From Owenia fusiformis (taxonomy: Eukaryota; Annelida; Polychaeta; Sabellida; Oweniidae): DNA of 64,000 nucleotides. The notes below the pieces were generated by a model. It saw nothing but the letters and a program-made list of their open reading frames with translations, was not told the origin of the DNA and searched no databases. The stretch is taken from positions 5,091,730-5,155,729 of the forward strand of contig CAIIXF020000007.1 of the NCBI GenBank assembly GCA_903813345.2, read 5' to 3'. The position numbers and the translations under genes were made by a program. Below, in pieces: positions 54,119 to 64,000 of this stretch (within the stretch, counting starts at the first letter, position 1; each line of letters begins with the position of its first letter).

Positions 54119-55382
54119 ATACAGTATATTACCATAAATATTGTACATAATTATAAACCTATCCAGAAGTAAACTGGATGATTTGTATACCTCCAATATA
54201 AAATCACAGTTGACCTAAAAAATGGTCAAGTTTAATATTGAAATTGATGTTTGTGTCCGAGGTATAAAATTTAGCTAGTATACATACTGAGCCGTTGATT
54301 ATTCTGGTAAAGTCTATTCAATATTTTGGGAATTTGCATAATTGTATACTTTTACAGAAAAGGGTATACTTTCTTAATTTTATACCTTCTCTATAAATTG
54401 ATATTTCATTGTTAACCCATATGGCAAATCAAAATTAACAATTACATTGTCAGAGATATACAAATAATAGTTAATAATTCTATAACTGTATTATTGTACT
54501 GGTAGCAATCCATGAACGGTTGAACAGAATTTGTTCAAGGTGTTTACCCTATAGGCCTATAATAGAATTACAAATATGATGAATATACTGAAGAGAAAAA
54601 AATATGATTATATTGGAGAATGCCTCTGGGTATTATTTAAGACAAAATGGATATTGAAATGAGAAAAGAGCTTAATGCCTTTAACTACTTAGTTCTTATT
54701 GTTTTTAAAAGACACCGTACTTTCTCATTATTCTGTCTGAAAAGTGTTTATGATGAAGAATGGTGTTAACTTCAAGTTCTTGTATCATGGCTGTTTCATT
54801 GTGTTAGAATTAACACGCAAGCCAATGGGATGCAATTATAAGTCTTAAAGGTGTAAGAAGCAGACATCTGCAACATTTATAAGGCAGTGACATAACAGTT
54901 ATCTGTGTTACAGATCTAATATGATACATTTAGTTCTTACATTGACAAATATCAATAATTTAGCATTATCTCTTACAAATTATTTTTCAGGAATTTTAGG
55001 AATTCTTAATTTATTTAGCAATTCTTGATTGTTATTGAATCAAATAATTCTTCAGTTGTTCACTTTTGTAATATGTAATCTTATTGTTGTGTATATTTTG
55101 TTGTTCATTTATTATTATTTATGTTGATCATATGATTGCATGTTAATGATGTATTTGGTTGATTCCAGGGTCGAGATACTAGATATCTATAATACGATAG
55201 AAGAAATAAAGGTGTTATTGATCCAAAGTCTGTCATGTCAACACCTTTGGCAGTTTTAGGAAAAAATCTCACTATAAATCGCTATTTACATGAGCATTAT
55301 CCAAACCATCTTTTGCTATTAGGCTTCTAATGGCAATATTAGGGGATATATTGAAGTGATAGCAGACATTGTAAGGGTATGC
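54119..55382. other. Intergenic, nothing recognised
   Basis: AT-rich sequence without supported ORF or complete repeat. AATAAAGGTGTTATTGATCC at 55206 looks like a transcript 3' end and might belong to a long alternative 3' UTR. Confidence 0.4.
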
Positions 55383-56019
55383 AGGAGCAATAGTTGATTT
55401 GCCAGTGTGGGAACAAATGCTCGGATATTGGATTGTGTCAAGTTGAGGAACTGGTTGATGTCTCTACAGGAAGTGAAAATACTGTAATATTAGACATTTT
55501 TAGGACCCTTGTTAATAGACATATAGCACTAGGCACGAAAGAGGAATTAGGAACACCTTGTGCATGTACCAGACAATCTCGTGGCTCAAATTATCTAGAA
55601 TGAACTAGGTTCGATGTGTTACCGTAAACTGAGAATATTGGAAGCTAAACCTGCATGAGTTAAAACATATCTTAATGGAATCATCAAATTTAGTGACAAT
55701 ATTCAGTGTATTGTGTCTTTAGCTAAAAGCATTAAGAGCTGAAATCGTACATTGCCATTTGTCAGCAAGGAACACTGTTGCTCATCCATTATTCAGAAAA
55801 ACATAACGGGAAATCAAAAAGCTTATGTTGGACACTATTCTCGAAGGGATTCAATAACATTCGTTACATCGAGATATTCAATAGCATTCGTTGCATCTTG
55901 GGATTAGAGACATTATATGCAAATATAAAGGGATGTGTCAGTGTTTGACAAACAACCACAGTAGAGGAGGTCGACAAATCTGCATTTGATGGAGTTTTGA
56001 CTTAAGAACATTTAAAGGT
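55383..56019 (+). other. Unexplained exon-like block (possible non-coding exon)
   Basis: The block is less AT-biased than its surroundings and ends ATTTAAAG|GTAAGAAAC at 56014-56019, a good splice donor. It holds a 69-codon ORF (55394-55603) beginning MICQCGNKCSDIGLCQVEEL with no recognisable family, then several stops. CAATAGCATTCGTTGCATC and CAATAACATTCGTTACATC form a short direct repeat (55854-55893). It could be a lncRNA or 5' UTR exon, or a decayed gene or transposon. Confidence 0.3.
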
Positions 56020-56346
56020 AAGAAACATTTTTGAAACCTTGTTTTTTGGATTGTTTGTTGGTTGTTTTAATATCAGCACCAAACAGTGATGACATGTTAT
56101 TCTAGCCACCATTTTTATTATGTCACCACCACAAATTGTGGCCAATTGTCTCCATTTTTTGTGGTTTTCCTGACCAATGTTCAATATGTGTAACAATCGT
56201 TACACTTTTCCAACACATTTCGTATTGTTTTGTTTTCAAATTAAAGAACCATGTTAATTTCCCAATACTCTCCCTATCAGCAAAGATGATACCAAAAAGT
56301 GTTCAAATAATTTCTTATTCTTGCATGGTCTCTGGATTCATGTTTC

Positions 56347-57350
56347 TTTAAAGTGTGCGCCTGACCCGGCTACGTATAGCACAGAGTTTATACTGGCGGA
56401 TTAGACTAGTTCATTTTTTATATGTGTGTGAAAGCTTTCTCTTATTTGCGTTTTTTCGTTTAGTTCGGTTTTGTTATAATTGCCGAGGTCATATAACCGG
56501 GATAAAACAATGATTATCGTTGACTGCCCACACACAAAACATACGTTGAGTGAACAGTGTTATTACAAACAACAGGCTTTAGAATACAAAGCGTAGTGTG
56601 ATAATAAGCTGTACACTACCACTGCTGCATGTACATATTACTAATTTACTAGGGCTCCCAAAGAGTGGATAGGGAGGTTGTGTTTGTCACTTTTAAATTT
56701 TACATTTCAAAATTGTCATTTTACATGTCATAATTTGTTGGTTTCATTCGTTTAGCCAATCAAAACATTGGAAAACAATAAATTGTCTGATATGTACAAT
56801 CAATTTTGTTCAGTTTTGATTTGTTGTCAGAATAAAGTTACGTTCATCTGAATCCATGTATCAAAACAAAAACCCTATTTTCACTTCAAAATACTTCAGT
56901 GAGATGAAGGCTCGGAATTGTCACATGCAATAACTTATTGTCGTATTCGTTATTTTATCTTCTCGATAGTAGCATTTAGTCGCACATTTGATGCCAGGTC
57001 ACCTTGTCGCGTACCTCTTGGGGAACCCCACATTTATGTGTGTACTCATGGAAGTAAATTCCCCGGTGTAGCCGAGAGCCACAAACTTTTCAACAGGTTC
57101 GAAATGACCGATTTCTCTCATATATACTCTAAATATTTTATTATTTAGCACCTACAAAGTATTGCTAATAACCATATGTAATTTCAATAAGGAAACTTAT
57201 CTGGCTACATATAAATTCAATATCAACACTAGCTGTTCTCTCAACACGTCCTGGCTTACCTTGTGGTGACAAACCCTGGATTTTCGCTATTTATAGTTTA
57301 TCAACACCTGGACGCATGCGCATTTTATACTTTATCGGGCACTTTAAGTG
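56347..57350. mobile_element. TIR element, CTTTAAAGTG...GGCTACGTAT family, long copy
   Basis: The left CTTTAAAGTGTGCGCCTGAC, then CCGGCTACGTAT, pairs with the right CGGGCACTTTAAGTG. It is the ~1-kb relative of 49723-50236 with the same internal order of motifs. A 76-codon ORF (56918-57148) has no known motif. Confidence 0.6.
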
Positions 57351-57512
57351 TCATCATATTTGTAAATAGGAAAATGTGGATAAAATGTTGCATATGGATC
57401 TTCAGCTCTTATTTTATTTTGTTAAATAGTTTCTCACTTCTCCCACTTTCTTTTAATTATTTTAATTCTTCATTGTTTACTAAAATATAAAACAATCATT
57501 TTTTATTTATGT

Positions 57513-57658
57513 TATCACCACAAGTAGTGACATATTGTTATTGCCTCCAATGTTTTTGTGAATGGTGTTTGGTGGTTGGTGTTTGGCAGTTGGTATTCGA
57601 TGGTCAGTGTCTGTGACAAATGGTAGGTGGTGACATTTTGCATGTTAATGTCTTGTTT
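57513..57658 (+). repeat. Short interspersed element, GGTGGTGACAT family, best copy
   Basis: It begins TATCACCACAAGTAGTGACA, then TATTGTTATTGCCTCC, and ends GGTAGGTGGTGACATTTTGC, then ATGTTAATGTCTTGTTTT. The interior has five GGTGTTTGG/TGGTTGG repeats and GTGTCTGTGACAAATGG. Confidence 0.75.
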
Positions 57659-57714
57659 TATATTTCAATACATTAACACAATAATATATGGTTATTGTAT
57701 CATATTTATATCTT

Positions 57715-57825
57715 TGTACTGCACTGTACTGTACTGCATTGTACTGTACTGTATTATACTGTACCTTACCATACTGTAATGTACTGTAAGTACTGTTCTG
57801 TATTGCATGGTATTATCTAAATGTA
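57715..57825. repeat. (TACTG)n-like microsatellite
   Basis: Imperfect TACTG/TGTAC pentamer array, for example CTGCACTGTACTGTACTGCA, then TTGTACTGTACTG. Confidence 0.9.
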
Positions 57826-58258
57826 AAGGATTCTGTAATAGAACATGTCAAAACCAAGCACTATAAGAAATCTGATAAATCCTTTTATATCAGACTCCTC
57901 ATATCAGCAATATCTGTTTAACTTGTACTCCCACATTCAGTTAACTGTACTAAAATTTCTCTCTGATTTTCAATTTCATGTGATTTCTCTTTAGGCTATG
58001 AAAGAACTACATTGTGTTATGACATTCTATACAATTTATGAGTGTTGGGTACATGCCAGTTTACTTTATTTCTTGGTAATTTCACCATTTCACCCTTTCC
58101 CTCTCTATTTTACAAATCAATGTTGGACTTTTCTCATGGGTTAACCAATGAAAATCAATAATAGTATCTGACATGAGACTTGAAGAAGAGGCAATTGCCT
58201 CTGGTGTTTTAGAAAATTGTTATGCTCAATTATTGTGTATGCAAAATTAGTATATGTA

Positions 58259-58323
58259 CAGGGTGTTTCATAATGGCCATACCCCATCCGCAGCCTCACA
58301 TTGGCTCATTATGACACACCCTG
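58259..58323. mobile_element. 65-bp miniature mariner-type element
   Basis: CAGGGTGTTTCATAATGGCC and its near-complement GGCTCATTATGACACACCCTG (one mismatch plus a 1-bp slip) are separated by about 20 bp. TA lies on both sides (58257-58258 and 58324-58325). Confidence 0.8.
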
Positions 58324-58325
58324 TA

Positions 58326-60480
58326 TTGGTACAATTGATATTTATGCACATTTTGCCATATATGGAGATTTTCTGTAGAACCATAGGTCAGGTTGAATCG
58401 GAAAATTTGAGCATACATGTGCCAAGTAGAAAATGATTTTCATCTGAATCACCTGAGTTTTTTATAAATCATATTCTGGGAAACCATATGTTAAGAACAT
58501 AAAAATCAGAAATCCAACTCAAATTGAAAGATCATTTCATAATGGTTGATTAATTATCCAAATAGTTATTTATGATATTAAATGTCCTGGTTAATCAATA
58601 TCATTGCTGCCCTTAGTAAAACATTTCAGATGGAAAACAAATAAATTATCTATATGCAGCTGGATTTCCTTCATGAGGTGCTCATAATGTAAAGAAGTCT
58701 TACTGTTGCTTTCAGGTCACATTAGGATTATAAAAGTTAGATTTGACTTATTGACCATAAGTTGCACTGAAAGTCCTTAACCTAAATTGTATTGTTGTCC
58801 CAATGAATGGAAGTTTGGGAATCTAGAAAATGGCTCCATCCAATCTCTGCCCAGTGATTATCTATCTTCTATCTGTACATCTCATCGCGATAGCTGCGCC
58901 CCCTTTGTCTTTATCCTTCCAAAGTGAACGCAAACGGCAGATAAGAGGGGCTCTGGCATACCAGAATGTGTACATCTGTCTATGATAACTTAAATGTTGT
59001 TTGCCCTTTATACCATTTTGCCCTATGGTATTGCAAGTTCTGCTTGAGAGCAGATTTTCAAAACGACCTGGAGTAACGATTTTGAGTTTTTTTGTCACAA
59101 CTTGTAATTATCAAATCAAAAGGAGTCGATGTAGTCTAGGAAGGATATAGAGAAGCTATCTGTCTGTCTGTTCATCTGTCCATATGTCTGATCACTCATC
59201 TGTCCATTTATATGCTGATGCCTCAGAGAGATAGGCCACTGCTGGAGAAAAAAGTTTTTCAAGATGGCTGCTAAGTTCAAAATGGCCACCTTTTTATGAT
59301 TTTTTTTGATAACTTAAATACCTTCTTAGGACTTTGCTCAAGAGAAAGTTTTTTAAGATGGCCACTGAATTCAAAATTGCCACTATGAAGAATGTACTTT
59401 TTGATAACTGCAATATTTAGGAGTCATGTTAATCATTAAACAAGCTTGGTGACACAATTGATTCAATTTGTAGAATAAGACAACACTTTGGGACATTGTA
59501 AAAACTTATATAATTTGTTTGATTATGTTTGGTTAGCTTTCTGAATAACAACTCAGATGCGAGTAGGTAGTTACCAGATTCACCACCAGATGGCTCGTTC
59601 GGGTCAGATAGCATGGCGGTTATAGTAGAAGGTTCCCTTTAACTACATTTACATCTATTTGAGTGGTTCAATTTTCATATATAATAACCCTTATGTATCT
59701 AATAGTTATGCAAATTAAAATGTGTCCAGTAAAAGAAAATGTTAGCTGTCCAATACAAGATATAATAAGATAATTCACTTTTTGTGATTTCGTAACATGG
59801 GGTCTATGTCGAATCAACCTGAACAAGAAGTCTCATTTTCAAAAAAATTAAATTTTCAAAGTTGATAGACAATTTTCGAAACCATATTTCTTGATGTACT
59901 TTTACATGCAGATTTCAAGTATGACATCATTTTGACTGAATTTTGAATATTTAATGACGTAAATCAAGATCATTTCTACTCGCATCTAGTCTATTGGGAT
60001 TAATGAACTTTGACAATTTATTATGATTTAAGAAATGACAAATACTTCAATTCATAATTCAAGGATCATTTCAACTTACATCGCAAAATTACTTCCAAAA
60101 TACTTAATCTTAACCAGGGTCATATAGCCTACACGTTGACTTGGGTTTAATTCGACAAAAACTATGATGTTTATGCCCCTATAGAGAGTTATGATCGGTG
60201 TCACACTAGTGTCAGACTTAAAAGAAATATATGTATTGTATTGTATGATTTCTTTTCATCCACTGCTAGACTGTTACAATTTTATGTATAATATATTTCT
60301 TTAAATGTTAAAACTACTGATATGCATGTAAATCACCTTATAATTTTTTGCTTGCTATTGCAGGTTAAAAGCAATGTATGTTACTGTGTAATCACTGCTA
60401 TGTTGATAACTGTAGTTAAAAGCACTTAGTCTATTCATGGAGTATACTAGGGATACTGCGAGTTAGAGGTGTCACGGGTC
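58326..60480. other. Intergenic with decayed 'ATCCCA' family fragment
   Basis: 59128-59400 holds TAGGAAGGATATAGAGAAGC, then TATCTGTCTGTCTGTTCATC and two AAGATGGC.(G/A)C..A(A/G)TTCAAAATGGCC blocks typical of the family. The rest has no supported gene. Confidence 0.5.
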
Positions 60481-60489
60481 AGATAAAAT

Positions 60490-60880
60490 ACAAGGTGTTA
60501 CATAATGAAAAATGGCCACCATTTTTACGTGTGTTATTTTACATTTTTTACTATAACTCAAAAAGGAATAGAGCGATTTTGTTCATATTTGAGATGTGAA
60601 TACTCATAAGCATGGCACACTGTCTTATGACATTTTGGGTAGTAGGCGGTCATTTTTAAAAAATGGCCACCATTTACATGTATGTGTGTGTGATTTTTAG
60701 AAACTTTTATATGTGCCTACTTAAAAGCATATTACTTTTTCTGGTGACAACTTGGTTAGTGAGCAACCATTTTGAAAATGGTGGCCTTTCTTATGTGTTT
60801 TATTTTAGGATATTTGCTAAATATGCCAGCCATTGCTGTTCGATGGGATTTACTACGCTTTGGTGTTGCTGTTGTCTAGT
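60490..60880 (+). mobile_element. 'ATCCCA' family, copy E (5' truncated)
   Basis: It contains GAGCGATTTTGTTCATATTT, GCATGGCACACTGTCTTATG and the complete family end: GTTCGATGGGAT (60838-60849), then TTACTACGCTTTGGTGTTGC and TGTTGTCTAGTT. The 5' TIR is missing. It ends about 70 bp from the SDR stop codon. Confidence 0.75.
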
Positions 60881-60948
60881 TCCTATCGTATTGTGACATT
60901 AGTATTATAGATGCGTAATAATATCCAGTCTCTCGTATCAAGGGACCC

Positions 60949-61775
60949 CTAGTGCCTACTGCACTTTGCTGCATTTTCAATGGTTTGTGTATCAAGCCCC
61001 ATAAGACTTTGCCCACCATCTTGCACAATTAGAGTACCATTCATCATAGATGCATCATCTGACGATAAATATGCAATCAGTTTCGCAGTCTCTTCAGGGG
61101 TACCATATTTCTTTAAAGGAACAGCTTGTGTCCACTTATTGTAAAATTCATCTTCTTCCTCAAGTGTGTTGACTGCTCCACTTTTGATTTGAATATTTGT
61201 TCTTGTTATCCCAGGGCATACTGCATTCACTCTTACTCCTTCAGTACCATACTCTATCCCTGCACACTGAGTAAATTGATTCAAAGCTGCCTTTGAAACT
61301 GCATAAATATCACATCTAATACTAAATGGTCTTACTCCAGCAATGCTTGATACATTCACAATGTTTCCTCTGTTTTTCTTAAGTTCTTGGAAACATTTTT
61401 GAGATAGAAATACAGGAGCTTTGATTGTTAAGTTTATTTGCCTGTTAAACTGATCCTCTGTGACGGTATTAAATGTGCACATTTCAGTCAGACAAGCATT
61501 GTTCACAAGAACATCAATACGACCAATCTCTTTCATTGCAGTGTCATATAGTCGCTGTATTAATGTTTTGTCACTGTTAAAGTCTCCCTGAACCATAGGA
61601 AACTTGGCATTTTGTGAACCAACTTCTTTGCATTCTTGAACAGTCTGTTCCAGCGTTTTCATGTCTCTGCCATGTATGACAACACTGGCTCCTTCTTTGC
61701 CATCAACAGGGCAGTGGCCTTCCCAATACCACTGTTTGAACCAGTAATGATAACTCCTTTTCCAGAAAATCTCAT
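60949..61775 (-). pseudogene. Short-chain dehydrogenase/reductase, intronless, one frameshift
   Basis: Two overlapping minus-strand frames make one SDR. 61775 to about 61698 encodes GKGVIITGSNSGIGKATALL (TGxxxGIG NAD(P)-binding motif). After a net one-base loss near 61695-61698 (GGCAAAGAAGGAGCC), the other frame continues to 60949 with GRIDVLVNNAC (NNAG-like, Cys for Gly), NIVNVSSIAGV, the catalytic YAVSK, GVRVNAVCPGITRT and LSSDDASMMNGTLIVQDGG. Total length is about 275 residues, typical for classical SDRs, which oxidise or reduce small alcohols and ketones. The substrate cannot be told. An upstream ATG at 61853 adds 26 non-conserved residues. Lack of introns and the frameshift suggest a retrocopy or recent pseudogene, but no poly(A) tract follows, and the motifs are otherwise intact, so a sequencing error is possible. 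Confidence 0.75.
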
Positions 61776-61921
61776 GACTGTTCTTAACTCAAACGATTTT
61801 AAAACTATAAGCTTCCTAAACAACGATTGCTCCATTGAGGTCAAGGTACACATAACATTATGACATGAAAGCTTAAAAAGATTTTATTCATGTCTTCAGC
61901 TTATGAACGGCCTGCATGTAC

Positions 61922-62150
61922 CCCATCACGTTGAATGAAGTTTAGAGGGACATAGAGAACACCTCTGTCCTTACATCTTTCTGTCTGTACATATCTCCTC
62001 CATTCTTCCAGGTAATAACTCAAATACCATTGGAACAATTTTATTAATTTTACATGCATATCCATTATGCTCTGATTTTATTTCAGTACATAGGAAAGTA
62101 GAAGGGGTTCAAGAGGATGTATTATCTGAAAAACCGAGCAACAGATTTTT
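61922..62150 (+). repeat. 'ATCCCA' family fragment, copy F
   Basis: It starts CCCATCACGTTGAATGAAGT, then TTAGAGGGACATAGAGAACA, CCTCTGTCC and AATAACTCAAATACCATTGG. It is 3' truncated and lies just upstream of the SDR. Confidence 0.6.
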
Positions 62151-62204
62151 ATCACACCAACGGTGGAATATAGTCGTCATAGTCGTTGTTATCGTGTCAT
62201 TCCC

Positions 62205-62565
62205 ATTTCAGGAAAACTGCTCATTAGACTTTCTCCAAATTTTCACACATGATAGAGGATATCAAACTCTAGACCTGATTATTTTTGAGTGGCCATCTTG
62301 TTTTCTGGCGGGCATTTTGAAAATCTTGTCATCGCCATATAAGGAAAACCGCCCATTGGATATTCTCCAAAGTCGCACACATGTTAGAGGATATCAAGTT
62401 CTAGATCTGACTAACTTTTGGGTGGCCATCTTGTTTTATGGCAGCCATTTTGAAGGTTTTGCGATAAATCTTGTCATCGCTATTTCAGGAAAACCGCTTG
62501 TCGGATTTTCTCCAAATTTGCACACATGATAGAGGATATCAAGTTCTAGAGCTGATTAACTCTCT
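62205..62565 (+). repeat. Three ~135-145-bp tandem units
   Basis: GGAAAACTGCTCATTAGACT (62210), GGAAAACCGCCCATTGGATA (62343) and GGAAAACCGCTTGTCGGATT (62489) each begin a unit. Each continues TCTCCAAA.T..CACACATG.TAGAGGATATCAA, TTCTAGA.CTGA and, in the first two, TGGCCATCTTGTTTT.TGGC. The 111-codon ORF is a by-product. Confidence 0.8.
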
Positions 62566-63337
62566 GTGTGTGTTGCTCTAGGACATTTACTGGCAATTCA
62601 GTTGTTAATCCATGCTGGTAGGTGGGGGAGGGGGACAGGGGGTGCTGAATTGAAGATGTTATTAACACATTTTTTATTTACCATGTTAATTTTTCAAACT
62701 GCGTGGATAATATGCCCAGTAGGGTGTCATCCACTTGAAAATGTATTATTCTAATCTTACTACTGGAAATAAATAAATAAATAAAAAACTTCTAGGCAGT
62801 CATTTTTTCTGGTGGCCATTTTGAAGTTTTTTTGATGGTGTGATCTCATTCACGCCATGTGCCTTGTTTTTCATTTTGCTGATTGTTTTAGACCAATTAA
62901 ATCATAGGCAACCCAATTAAATTTTTTTTGAACATTTTATATAATTTAATATCATCACAAGGTATAACATATAATGTCTATGTACAGTGTATTTAGGTTC
63001 ATAAGAAACTTATTCAGAGGCATGATAATACAATATTCATATGTCATAAAGCTGAACACTTGTCAAAACATTACTAATGATTTAATTAGAACAATATGCC
63101 ATGGGAACTAACATATTTTACAAGCATTCTACTAATCCAATGTTTTGTTCCTTCATCACAGCAATTACTTATGATAAGATAATTATATCCGTAAAATACC
63201 ACTGTTCTTATTTACATCCATAGGATCATATTCATGTATTTTAGATTACAGGGTGAGCCATAAAAATGGGACATAGTATTATTCTCTAACATAATTGGCC
63301 CATCTTGTATAAAGTGTAAAGATAATCTATGATATGT

Positions 63338-63395
63338 ATCACTCGGTACTAACGTTTTGGTTTCGATACGCCCCAGTGAGTTAGTACCGAGTGAT
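63338..63395. repeat. 16-bp perfect inverted repeat
   Basis: ATCACTCGGTACTAAC (63338-63353) and GTTAGTACCGAGTGAT (63380-63395) pair exactly around a 26-nt spacer. It adjoins the 3' end of the SDR pseudogene. An isolated mariner-like end, CAGGGTGAGCCATAAAAATG, lies at 63250. Confidence 0.8.
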
Positions 63396-63765
63396 GTATG
63401 CCATTTTATTGCATCCTCAATGGTTTGTGTATAAGCCTCATAAGAGTTTGTCCTCCATCTTGTATAAATCTGCAAATAGTGCTCCATTTATGATGGATGC
63501 ATCATCTGATGATAATTATACAATAAGCTTGGCAGATGCTACAGGAGTGCAATGTTTCTTTAATAGTACAATGTGTGCCAATTTATTGAAGAATTCATCT
63601 TGTTTTTTCCATCATCCCACTTTTAATAGGAACATTTGATCCTTTATACCCACGGCATACTTCATTCAATCAGACCCCCAATAACCATATAACTTTCCTG
63701 CATGCTGAGTAAATTACTTCAGTGCTTCTTTTGAAAATGCATAAATTTTTCTAGCATAGACAGAA
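63393..63765 (-). pseudogene. Decayed second copy of the SDR gene
   Basis: The plus-strand text follows 60960-61320 closely: TCAATGGTTTGTGTATAAGC against TCAATGGTTTGTGTATCAAG, GATGCATCATCTGATGATAA against GATGCATCATCTGACGATAA, and CATGCTGAGTAAATTACTTC against CACACTGAGTAAATTGATTC. On the minus strand it covers the C-terminal 40% of the SDR, with many indels and stops and no intact frame. It ends inside the region upstream of the YxxxK motif. It is in the same orientation as, and about 2.4 kb from, the better copy, so tandem duplication is likely. Confidence 0.75.
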
Positions 63766-64000
63766 TCGGTGTCAAAGCCCCCTGGTCATCATTCAGAAAT
63801 CTTTGTACTTATGGAACCACAAGACTAAGGACAGTTCATTCATACAGTTACAATACAATATGTTGAAGAATTAAAAAAAAAAAAAGACAAATACTCTGAA
63901 TATAAGAGTACTCATACAAGATGGATCATTCAAAAACTCATTGTAAAAGATTATATCAGCCCCTAAGAAAATTATGATTTCAGAAAAAATCCATATGTCC
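63766..64000. other. Window end, nothing recognised
   Basis: AT-rich sequence with an A tract at 63872-63886. No feature is supported. Confidence 0.5.

Noticed and set aside
62194-62529. 111-codon ORF beside the SDR gene
   Set aside because: It is produced by three tandem repeat units and its translation shows only the repeat.
1-64000. tRNA, rRNA or bacterial-type operon features
   Set aside because: No tRNA A/B-box clover-leaf or rRNA core sequence was noticed by eye, and the gene structure is eukaryotic, so ribosome-binding sites and operons do not apply.

Overview
This is AT-rich metazoan DNA: genes are split into short exons with GT-AG introns, conserved animal proteins are recognisable, and transposon debris is dense. 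BARD1 and ELP2, LINE tails of several clades, and an interspersed element with (CCGT)n tracts and a GTGAGC...GCTCAC end suggest an invertebrate. A lophotrochozoan such as a mollusc is my guess, but the sequence does not prove it.

Layout. (1) 767-2173, plus strand: the last two exons of a BARD1 homologue (C-terminal BRCT). (2) 2.8-10.2 kb: a stack of nested DNA transposons whose insertion order can be read, filling the gap between BARD1 and ELP2, which point tail to tail. (3) 10386-24522, minus strand: a complete ELP2 gene (Elongator subunit, WD40) reconstructed as 20 coding exons and 811 codons in continuous phase. A LINE tail abuts one of its splice donors. (4) About 24.58-25.16 kb: a head-to-head promoter interval shared by ELP2 and the next gene, invaded by a 237-bp MITE. 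(5) 25163-48382, plus strand: a nine-exon, 846-codon gene I do not recognise. Its protein is acidic and Ser-rich with a coiled coil, two PP1-type RVxF motifs and many S/T-P sites. (6) Nested in its second intron on the opposite strand, 28910-33686: a five-exon gene for a 511-residue single-pass membrane protein with a signal peptide, a PLAT/LH2-like head, a Cys-rich segment, a stalk of about 39 heptads (VQTTDxx, then VQTSDxx) and a short tail. It is the most novel-looking gene here. (7) 48.4-60.9 kb: about 12.5 kb with no supported protein gene, rich in MITEs, plus one unexplained exon-like block. (8) 60949-61775, minus strand: an intronless short-chain dehydrogenase/reductase with one frameshift, and a decayed second copy 2.4 kb away.

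The genes do not form a pathway. BARD1 acts in DNA repair and ubiquitination, and ELP2 in tRNA wobble modification. The unknown gene's motifs suggest a phosphorylation-regulated, perhaps mitotic, role, but that is inference. The clearest system-level signals are the nested gene with its evolving repeat stalk, an interspersed family whose terminal and hairpin sequences co-vary between copies, and the layered transposon record. No tRNA, rRNA or CRISPR array was seen.
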